Shown here: one piece after another, positions 57,616 to 64,000 of the stretch | How the letters are laid out: every line of letters starts with the position of its first letter | Numbering within the stretch: position 1 is the stretch's first letter | Assembly (NCBI GenBank): GCA_044225795.1 | Contig: JBGAIF010000005.1 | Coordinates: 186,001-250,000 of the forward strand | DNA length: 64,000 nt | Direction of reading: 5' to 3' | DNA from: Nemorincola sp044225795 | Lineage (GTDB): Bacteria; Bacteroidota; Bacteroidia; Chitinophagales; Chitinophagaceae | The notes under the pieces: model-generated | What the model saw: only the letters and a program-made list of their open reading frames with translations | Told to the model about the DNA's origin: nothing | The model's database searches: none | Position numbers and translations under genes: made by a program

Positions 57616-59589
57616 CTACACGGCCTTCTTCACGGAAAAGTAAAATGTTGACCCCACTCCTTCCTGGCTCTCCAGCCATATATCACCGCCATTCAGTTGC
57701 GCAAACTCCTTACACAGCATTAAACCGATACCATTTCCTGCTTCATTTGCGGTACCCGGCATACTGCGCATAGGTGTGAATATTTTAGACCTGATGTCAT
57801 CAGGTATGCCCACGCCATTGTCTTTTACAGAGAAAACTATGTACTCGGGGCGCATCACACTGTCTGCTGCTATCTCTATCTTTCCATGCTGCCTGGTGTA
57901 TTTTATGGCATTGGCCAGCAGGTTTCTCACAATGAAATCGAAATGCGTAGCGTCGGCAAATACCGACAAATGGCTTTGCGTCCTGTCAATCACAGTGATC
58001 TCTTTTTCCTCAGCCGCCATTCTTTTGAATTCTATCGCCTCTGCGATATACCCTTTCGGGTGAAAGTTGACCATATTGATCTTATCGCCCTTCACCAGCG
58101 ACCTGCCCCAGAACAATAATTTATCCAGTGTCTCCAACGAGCTCTTGGAATGTTCCTTCAGGCTCTCCAGCAGGAATGCCTTATCCTCTTCAGTGCTGTC
58201 ATCATCCTTGTAGATATCCATTATAGCAGGTATCCTGGCTATGTGGCCCCTGAGATCGTGGCCTATTATAGAGAATAGTTTATTCTTCAGCTCATTAAGG
58301 TCATTAAGTTCCTGTCTTTTCTTTATAAGTTCTTTATTAAGCAGCCTGGCTTTACGGAAATAGAATAGCAGAACAAGCAGGATAATGACAATCGCAATAC
58401 TTACCACAGCTATCACCTTCTTTTCCTGCTGAGCACGTGCGTTCTGTTGTTCGAGCTGGCTCATGCGCTCCCTCGATTTTTCGAACTCATACTCATACCC
58501 GATACTGGCTATCTCCCGTGCTTTATCCAGGCTGAACACACTGTCCACCATCTTCCTGGCGTCTTCAGTTGCCGCCAGGGCTTCCTTGAACTGGTTGCGC
58601 TCTTTGTAATAGTTGGCTATCTCCTCGTACACGTAAATAAGGAAGCGCCGGTTATGTATCTGTTCGCTCAAGGCCTTGGCTTTCATCAGGTAAGCAAGGC
58701 CCGAGTCCGGATGTTTCTCTTTAATGATCTGGCCTATCTGCATCAGCAGGTTACCCTCAAGCTCTGCCAGTTTCTTCTCTGTAGCTATGTTCAGCCCGGC
58801 ACGCAGGTATTGCAATGCTGTTTCCGGCCGGCCTCCGTCTAAATAATATTCTCCCAGGTACGACAAACACTCTACATGTGAGTTGGCAAAACCCGGTTTA
58901 TCACTGAGTTTCAGGTTGTTGGTGAATATCTGCAACCCCTTTTGTGAATCTCCCTTGGCTATAGCGTAAACACCCATGGTATTATACACAGAGATCGAAA
59001 CATCGCTCAGCGGAATACTTTTGCTCACCTTTGCCGCAAGCTCCAGGTATTTGTCTGCACTTCCGCTGTCGTCCTGTTGCATGTATATGTTGGCAATGTT
59101 CAGGTAGTTCAGCATCAAACCCTCGTGGTCCGACTGGTTTTCCCTCATTTTTAGCGACTCCAAAAAGTACTTGAGCGCCACATCATAGTTTCCCTTACCC
59201 GCCTCTATGGCTCCCAATCCATTGATCATACGAGCTTCTCCGTATGCATCATTATGAACCTTGAATACTTCCAGTGCAGATTGAAAACGTTTCCTGGCAA
59301 GTTCTATCCGGCCTTGCTTCCTGTCTATGATACCCAAATGCTCCAGTATGATACCCTCACCCAAAGCATAATTCTTGCTTATGGCATAGTTTATAGCTTG
59401 TTGTCCATAATGCTCAGCCGAATCGGGCTTTTCGAGGCTGAAGTACGAGATGATCTTTTTGTAAACAGATATCTTTTGCGAATCCGCTGATGCCCGGTTG
59501 AGCATGGCCTTAAGATCACTTATTGATTCCTGCGCTGAAACCAGGCCGGGCAATACAATGAAACATATAACAAAAAACCAACTCCTCAT
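57616..59589 (-). CDS. TPR-containing sensor histidine kinase
   Basis: About 657 residues from ATG 59589, which starts a signal peptide (MRSWFFVICFIVLPGLVSAQ); a frame back to 59610 adds MHNCSHK only. Residues about 25-370 are about eight tetratricopeptide repeats in the periplasm. A coiled coil leads to the membrane helix (VIAVVSIAIVIILLVLLFYF). The cytoplasmic part has the H-box FSIIGHDLRGHIARIP, N-box NLLANAIKYTRQ, and G-boxes DNGVGIPDD and GNGIGLMLC. It should sense a periplasmic or protein signal and phosphorylate a regulator that is not encoded next to it. It is divergent from the biotin operon. Confidence 0.9.
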   Translation of the reverse strand: MRSWFFVICFIVLPGLVSAQESISDLKAMLNRASADSQKISVYKKIISYFSLEKPDSAEHYGQQAINYAISKNYALGEGIILEHLGIIDRKQGRIELARKRFQSALEVFKVHNDAYGEARMINGLGAIEAGKGNYDVALKYFLESLKMRENQSDHEGLMLNYLNIANIYMQQDDSGSADKYLELAAKVSKSIPLSDVSISVYNTMGVYAIAKGDSQKGLQIFTNNLKLSDKPGFANSHVECLSYLGEYYLDGGRPETALQYLRAGLNIATEKKLAELEGNLLMQIGQIIKEKHPDSGLAYLMKAKALSEQIHNRRFLIYVYEEIANYYKERNQFKEALAATEDARKMVDSVFSLDKAREIASIGYEYEFEKSRERMSQLEQQNARAQQEKKVIAVVSIAIVIILLVLLFYFRKARLLNKELIKKRQELNDLNELKNKLFSIIGHDLRGHIARIPAIMDIYKDDDSTEEDKAFLLESLKEHSKSSLETLDKLLFWGRSLVKGDKINMVNFHPKGYIAEAIEFKRMAAEEKEITVIDRTQSHLSVFADATHFDFIVRNLLANAIKYTRQHGKIEIAADSVMRPEYIVFSVKDNGVGIPDDIRSKIFTPMRSMPGTANEAGNGIGLMLCKEFAQLNGGDIWLESQEGVGSTFYFSVKKAV

Positions 59590-59741
59590 CTTATGGCTGC
59601 AATTGTGCACAATATACAGCTTTTATTATTTGCATACATTAACATGACCATAAAACACTGTTCATCAATAATTTATGACATAATGTAGCAACATGCATTA
59701 TTCAGGAATACCCACGATTTTAATTACTCCCGAAAATCCGA

Positions 59742-59749
59742 TAGCTTCG
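59742..59749 (+). promoter_or_regulatory. -7 element of the biotin operon
   Basis: TAGCTTCG, a TAnnTTCG variant, 19 bases before the bioB ATG. No BirA-type dyad was recognised between it and the divergent kinase gene. Confidence 0.45.
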
Positions 59750-59768
59750 CACTGGCAAATTATTATAT

Positions 59769-60776
59769 ATGGGTGTTATTCGTCATGACTGGACCAGCGA
59801 GCAAATAAAAGATATCTATAACCGTCCGTTACTTTCTCTGGTATTGGATGCAGCTATTGTGCACAGGGAAGATCATGTATTTGGTGAAGTTCAGATCAGC
59901 AGCCTGCTCTCTATCAAGACCGGCGGATGCTCTGAGGACTGTGCTTACTGTCCGCAGGCCGCACGCTACCAGACTGGTGTGAACGTGCATGCGCTCATGA
60001 AAACTGACGAAGTGGTCGAGTCGGCAAAAAGAGCAAAAGAAGGCGGTGCTTCCCGTTTTTGCATGGGCGCAGCCTGGCGCGAGGTACGCGACAACCGCGA
60101 CTTCGACCGCGTGCTGGACATGGTGAAGGAGGTGAACAAACTGGATATGGAAGTTTGCTGTACACTGGGTATGCTCACGCCTCAGCAGGCCGAGCGCCTG
60201 GCAGAGGCAGGCTTGTATGCCTACAACCACAATGTAGATACATCAGAAGAACATTATAGCGAGGTGATCACTACACGTACATACGACGACCGTCTGCAAA
60301 CTTTATCCAACGTCCGTAAGGCAGGTATCTCAGTTTGCTCAGGTGGCATCATTGGCCTTGGCGAATCAGACCATGACCGTGTGGGTATGTTGTTGACGCT
60401 TGCTAATCTGCCTCAGCATCCTGAGTCAGTTCCGATCAATGTTCTGGTCCCTGTTGCCGGTACGCCACTTGCTGAGAACAAGCGTGTTCCGTTCGACCAA
60501 TTGGTGCGTATGATAGCTACGGCCCGTATAGTGATGCCTCATTCAGCAGTACGCCTCTCAGCAGGCCGCCTGGAGCTCTCTATTGCGGAGCAGGCACTGT
60601 GTTTCCTGGCCGGTGCTAATTCCATTTTTGCCGGAGACAAGCTCCTGACCACTCCTAATCCTGAATACAATAGCGACATGGCTATGTTCGAACTGTTGGG
60701 GTTGACGCCCAAAGCAGCCTTTGCCGATGGCCATCCTAAAGACAGGAAGCAGGAAATGGAAGAGGCTATCTCTTAA
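59769..60776 (+). CDS. bioB: Biotin synthase BioB
   Basis: Encodes 335 residues of the radical SAM family. The cluster motif CxxxCxxC is C54, C58, C61 (GGCSEDCAYCPQ). The second [2Fe-2S] cluster is expected from later cysteines (CMGAAWRE, EVCCTLG) and the conserved Arg near RLSAGR. It inserts sulfur into dethiobiotin to form biotin. It is the first gene of a tight operon: bioF starts 9 bases after its stop. Confidence 0.96.
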   Translation: MGVIRHDWTSEQIKDIYNRPLLSLVLDAAIVHREDHVFGEVQISSLLSIKTGGCSEDCAYCPQAARYQTGVNVHALMKTDEVVESAKRAKEGGASRFCMGAAWREVRDNRDFDRVLDMVKEVNKLDMEVCCTLGMLTPQQAERLAEAGLYAYNHNVDTSEEHYSEVITTRTYDDRLQTLSNVRKAGISVCSGGIIGLGESDHDRVGMLLTLANLPQHPESVPINVLVPVAGTPLAENKRVPFDQLVRMIATARIVMPHSAVRLSAGRLELSIAEQALCFLAGANSIFAGDKLLTTPNPEYNSDMAMFELLGLTPKAAFADGHPKDRKQEMEEAIS

Positions 60777-60785
60777 AGACATTTC

Positions 60786-61913
60786 ATGAACCGCGTTGAG
60801 CAATATCTGTCCCGGAAATTAGAAGAAAGAACTCTTACCGGTAATCTACGTGAGTTAAGAACTTTCAGAGCCCCGGTCGATCTGTTCTCAAACGACTACC
60901 TGGGATTAGCAACCTCTGGAGTTTTGACAAAGTCGGTCAAGAATAACTTCCCAGGTGGCATCGCTTCCGGATCTACCGGATCAAGATTGCTGTCCGGCAA
61001 TACTGCCGAAGCAGAAGCACTCGAAGCAACGATAGCTCATTTCCATAAAGCGGAAGCAGCCCTTCTTTTCAACTCCGGGTACGATGCCAACGTAGGTCTT
61101 ATCTCTTCAATTGCCACCCGGCATACAACAATACTCTACGATGAGCTGTGCCATGCCAGTATCATAGACGGCATACGTCTGGCACAGTGTACTGATAAAT
61201 TCAGGTTTGCACATAATGGCCTTACCGAACTGGAAGAAAAACTCAGCAAATATGCCGGAGAAGACCCTGTCATTGTTATTACTGAGTCTGTCTTTTCAAT
61301 GGATGGAGACCTAGCTCCCCTAACCGAAATGGTAGCGTTATGCGAACGGTTTGGCGCGCAACTGATAGTAGATGAAGCTCATGCTACCGGCGTTTTCGGC
61401 AAACACGGAGAAGGATTGGTTTGTGCATTAGGACTGGAACACAGGGTCTTTGCACGTATACATACATTTGGCAAAGCACTGGGTTGCCATGGTGCAGCAG
61501 TTGTCGGCAACGAACTTACTAAAAGGTTCCTGGTCAACTTTGCACGTACATTCATTTATACAACTGCCCTGCCCCTGCATGCTATATACACTGCTACTGC
61601 AGCATATCAGTATCTGCAAGGCGATTCCTTTACCAATGAACCCTTGCATGAGCTTATCACCTTCTTTCGCATGCAGGCAGCTTCATCCGGCATCCGGGGT
61701 TGGACCAATAGTACCAGTGCGATACAGGCTTTGGTCATCGGCGATAATACCAGGACAAAACATCTGGCCACACAGTTACAGGCAGCGGGCATGCAGATCA
61801 ATCCCATTATGCACCCTACGGTGCCGCCGGGAATGGAAAGGCTGCGCATATGCCTGCACACATTTAATACCATAGAGCAAATAAAAGATCTGTTCGATAA
61901 ACTAAGACAATGA
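60786..61913 (+). CDS. bioF: 8-amino-7-oxononanoate synthase BioF
   Basis: Encodes 375 residues of the alpha-oxoamine synthase family. PLP lysine is K230 in HTFGKALGCHGAA, and the cofactor aspartate is in VDEAHATGVFG (D196). SNDYLGLA and GSTGSRLLSGN are family marks. It condenses pimeloyl thioester with alanine to 8-amino-7-oxononanoate. The stop overlaps the bioD start by 4 bases (ATGA). A little shorter than the E. coli enzyme but complete at both ends. Confidence 0.93.
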   Translation: MNRVEQYLSRKLEERTLTGNLRELRTFRAPVDLFSNDYLGLATSGVLTKSVKNNFPGGIASGSTGSRLLSGNTAEAEALEATIAHFHKAEAALLFNSGYDANVGLISSIATRHTTILYDELCHASIIDGIRLAQCTDKFRFAHNGLTELEEKLSKYAGEDPVIVITESVFSMDGDLAPLTEMVALCERFGAQLIVDEAHATGVFGKHGEGLVCALGLEHRVFARIHTFGKALGCHGAAVVGNELTKRFLVNFARTFIYTTALPLHAIYTATAAYQYLQGDSFTNEPLHELITFFRMQAASSGIRGWTNSTSAIQALVIGDNTRTKHLATQLQAAGMQINPIMHPTVPPGMERLRICLHTFNTIEQIKDLFDKLRQ

Positions 61914-62578
61914 GCGTAGATAATTCAATAGCAATTGCAGGGATACACACCGGGGCCGGAAAAACAATAGCATCTGCGGTCATTGCAGAAGCAATTGGCG
62001 CTGATTACTGGAAGCCCGTACAGGCAGGGTCTGAAGAAAGGGACATGGTGAAGGTAAAAGAACTACTGACGGATGGGGCCGGCAGGGTGCATGACGAGGC
62101 GATACTGCTGTCTCAGCCTATGTCGCCACACGCTGCCGCGCATATAGATAATGTGGAGATAGACTACCGTCAGTTCACCTGGCCGGAAACAAAAAAGATA
62201 ATGCTGGTAGAGACTGCCGGCGGATTATTATCTCCCATGTCAGACCAGACAACTATGGCAGACTTTATAAAACACTACCACCTGCCTGTGATATTGATCG
62301 TTCAGAATTATCTCGGCAGCATCAACCATACGCTGATGACGCTGGAAGTGATGAGAGCACGGCATATCCGGTTGATAGGCATTGTGATATGTGGCGGAGA
62401 AAATCAATCCTCCGAGTCGTTCATCTCCAATTATGCCAATGTCTCTATCATAGCCCGCATACCCAACATGCAGGAGATCACAAATGCAACAGTAAAACAA
62501 GTGGCAGAAACTATAAAACCTGCTCTGCTGAATTTCTTATCCATATCCGGTTTTAACCCCGGCAATGTATATTTTTGA
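61910..62578 (+). CDS. bioD: Dethiobiotin synthetase BioD
   Basis: Encodes 222 residues. The P-loop is GIHTGAGKT (about 11-19), with the substrate lysine in YWKPVQAGS. VETAGGLLSPM matches the BioD motif for the carbamate. It closes the ureido ring from 7,8-diaminononanoate, CO2 and ATP. It overlaps bioF by 4 bases and ends 4 bases before bioA. Confidence 0.93.
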   Translation: MSVDNSIAIAGIHTGAGKTIASAVIAEAIGADYWKPVQAGSEERDMVKVKELLTDGAGRVHDEAILLSQPMSPHAAAHIDNVEIDYRQFTWPETKKIMLVETAGGLLSPMSDQTTMADFIKHYHLPVILIVQNYLGSINHTLMTLEVMRARHIRLIGIVICGGENQSSESFISNYANVSIIARIPNMQEITNATVKQVAETIKPALLNFLSISGFNPGNVYF

Positions 62579-62582
62579 TACA

Positions 62583-63866
62583 ATGACGTTAAGAGAGCGC
62601 GACAGCAAAGTGATCTGGCACCCATATACTCCTATGAAGATATGGCCGGAAGCAATTGCCATCAAACGTGGCGAGGGACTCTACCTTATTGATGAGGATG
62701 GGAAGCGGTATATCGATGCTATCTCATCATGGTGGGTCAATCTTCATGGGCACGCGCATCCATACATTGCACAAAAGGTCAGCGAGCAACTGAATACACT
62801 GGAGCATTGCATATTTGCAGGCTTCACCCACGAACCTGCGGTACAGTTGGCAGAGCGGCTGCTGAAAATACTCCCGGGCAATATGAGCCGTATATTCTAT
62901 TCCGACAATGGCTCTACTGCTGTTGAGGTGGCTATCAAGATGTCGCTGCAGTACTGGAAAAATAAAGGGGTAAAGAAAAAAAGGCTGATTGCACTCGAGA
63001 ATGCTTACCATGGCGACACCTTCGGAGCAATGGCTGTGAGCGGCAGAAGTGTGTTCACAGAAGCATTCAAAGACCTCCTGTTCGATGTCACCTTTATTCC
63101 CTTCCCCGCAAAAGACAACCGCGCAACCAGCATCGAGAAACTTGAAGAAGTGCTGATGAAGGGAGATGTTGCTGCATTTATTGCAGAACCACTGGTTCAG
63201 GGGTCTGCCGGCATGCAGATGTACGACGCTGATGTGCTGTCGCACTTTTTCCGGCTGTGCCGCAAGCACAATGTGCATATCATTGCCGACGAAGTGATGA
63301 CCGGCTTCGGGCGCACCGGATCATTGTTCGCCTGCGAACATATTTCCGTATCACCCGATATCATGTGCCTGTCAAAAGGCCTCACCGGTGGCACTATGCC
63401 ATTGGGGGTCACCGCCTGCACACAAGATATTTTTGATGCCTTCTACGATGACGACCGTACAAAGACTTTGTATCACGGGCACTCATTCACCGCCAACCCC
63501 GTAGCCTGTGCCGCGTCCCTGGCCAGCATGGACCTTCTGTTGCAGGATAGTTGTGCACAAAGCAGGCAACGCATAATAGACGCGCACAAAACCTTTGCTG
63601 CCTCTGTAAAGAATGACCCGTTACTTGCAGATGTCCGTCAGACGGGCACCATACTTGCTTTGGAGCTGCGTACAGACACCCCTTCTTATCATAGCGGCCT
63701 CCGTGATATTATGTACCGCTTCTTTCTCGACAGGAAGATCATCATGCGTCCGCTCGGCAACATTATCTACATACTGCCGCCATATTGTATCACTAACGAG
63801 GAATTGGAGTACATCTATGCTTCTATCAGGGATTTATTGAAACATTTATCCGAAAAGAATGGATAA
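62583..63866 (+). CDS. bioA: Adenosylmethionine-8-amino-7-oxononanoate transaminase BioA
   Basis: About 427 residues from ATG 62583 (MTLRERDSKVIWHPYTPM), the usual BioA beginning; an upstream ATG at 62565 overlaps bioD and is less likely. The substrate motif SSWW (48-51), the cofactor aspartate in IIADEVMTGFGRTG and the PLP lysine K265 in LSKGLTGG are present. It uses SAM as amino donor to make 7,8-diaminononanoate. It completes the operon in the order B-F-D-A; bioC/bioH are not in the window, so the origin of the pimeloyl precursor is open. Confidence 0.94.
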   Translation: MTLRERDSKVIWHPYTPMKIWPEAIAIKRGEGLYLIDEDGKRYIDAISSWWVNLHGHAHPYIAQKVSEQLNTLEHCIFAGFTHEPAVQLAERLLKILPGNMSRIFYSDNGSTAVEVAIKMSLQYWKNKGVKKKRLIALENAYHGDTFGAMAVSGRSVFTEAFKDLLFDVTFIPFPAKDNRATSIEKLEEVLMKGDVAAFIAEPLVQGSAGMQMYDADVLSHFFRLCRKHNVHIIADEVMTGFGRTGSLFACEHISVSPDIMCLSKGLTGGTMPLGVTACTQDIFDAFYDDDRTKTLYHGHSFTANPVACAASLASMDLLLQDSCAQSRQRIIDAHKTFAASVKNDPLLADVRQTGTILALELRTDTPSYHSGLRDIMYRFFLDRKIIMRPLGNIIYILPPYCITNEELEYIYASIRDLLKHLSEKNG

Positions 63867-63874
63867 CGTGCAGT

Positions 63875-64000
63875 CTATTCCGTAAATCCTGTCACCTGCA
63901 AATTGTCAACCGTCAGCTCTTTGTCGCTGAGTACATTCTTGAACCATATTTGCAGAGAGTCGTAGTGCTCCCGTGGCAGTTTCATATCCAGCGATATATC
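63875..64000 (-). CDS. 3' end of an unidentified minus-strand gene (partial)
   Basis: An open frame enters from the right edge on the minus strand and gives 41 residues before a TAG at 63875-63877. The end (YDSLQIWFKNVLSDKEL, then VDNLQVTGF) has the alternating pattern of the last strands of a beta-sandwich, as in the C-terminal modules of Bacteroidota exported proteins. No product can be named. It converges on bioA with 8 bases between stops. Confidence 0.6.
   Translation of the reverse strand, partial: DISLDMKLPREHYDSLQIWFKNVLSDKELTVDNLQVTGFTE

Noticed and set aside
59590..59768. Search for a BirA operator upstream of bioB
   Set aside because: No TTGTAAAC-type dyad could be found in the divergent intergenic region.

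Overview
The window is a gene-dense stretch of chromosome from a member of the Bacteroidota, most likely a Chitinophagales-type bacterium (the family level is inference). The evidence is a set of features specific to the phylum: type IX secretion (T9SS) C-terminal sorting domains, PorZ and PorP/SprF proteins, a CarboxypepD_reg TonB-dependent receptor, gliding-type CHU_C and PKD proteins, many exported beta-barrel or lipoproteins, and repeated promoter-like elements of the form TAnnTTTG or TAnnTTCG in place of E. coli type -10 boxes. No rRNA, tRNA, CRISPR array, insertion sequence or prophage was seen.

Layout. 1-0.8 kb: two small exported cysteine-rich proteins, the second metallothionein-like. 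0.8-2.7 kb: a YjjG-type HAD nucleotidase and a PadR/PspC operon, on the minus strand. 2.8-4.3 kb: an unrecognised three-gene envelope operon. 4.4-12.0 kb: housekeeping and envelope genes on the plus strand (GlcD-type oxidase, barrel protein, sodium symporter, LOG protein, O-methyltransferase, LysM glucosaminidase, HPRT, small lipoprotein). 12.0-22.8 kb: a minus-strand surface polysaccharide locus with glycosyltransferase, WbqC, DegT aminotransferase, Wzt/Wzm ABC exporter, Wzc-type tyrosine autokinase, Wza-type exporter, TviB-type dehydrogenase and a CpsB-type phosphatase. 22.8-26.0 kb: PaaG-type isomerase and TonB receptor. 26.1-34.8 kb: one 2881-residue T9SS surface protein with 28 Ig-like repeats. 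34.8-36.1 kb: a 1.3 kb gene-poor gap. 36.1-43.5 kb: yidC, two tandem porZ paralogues and recO. 43.5-47.2 kb: nucleotidyltransferase, membrane protein, PfkB kinase, flavin reductase and YkuK. 47.4-52.0 kb: a T9SS type B surface protein with its SprF partner. 52.1-54.7 kb: OmpR-family regulator, pssA, purS and rsmI. 54.7-59.6 kb: M13 peptidase, DUF4397 lipoprotein and TPR histidine kinase, on the minus strand. 59.8-63.9 kb: biotin operon bioB-bioF-bioD-bioA. The window ends inside a minus-strand gene.

The common theme is the cell surface: polysaccharide synthesis and export with its phosphorylation switch, membrane-protein insertion (YidC), T9SS attachment machinery (PorZ) and at least two large T9SS cargo proteins. 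The items most worth a second look are the cysteine-rich pair, the tandem porZ genes, the 28-repeat protein with a cysteine pair in every repeat, the slippage-prone tyrosine tail of the autokinase, and the gene-poor gap with interleaved inverted repeats.
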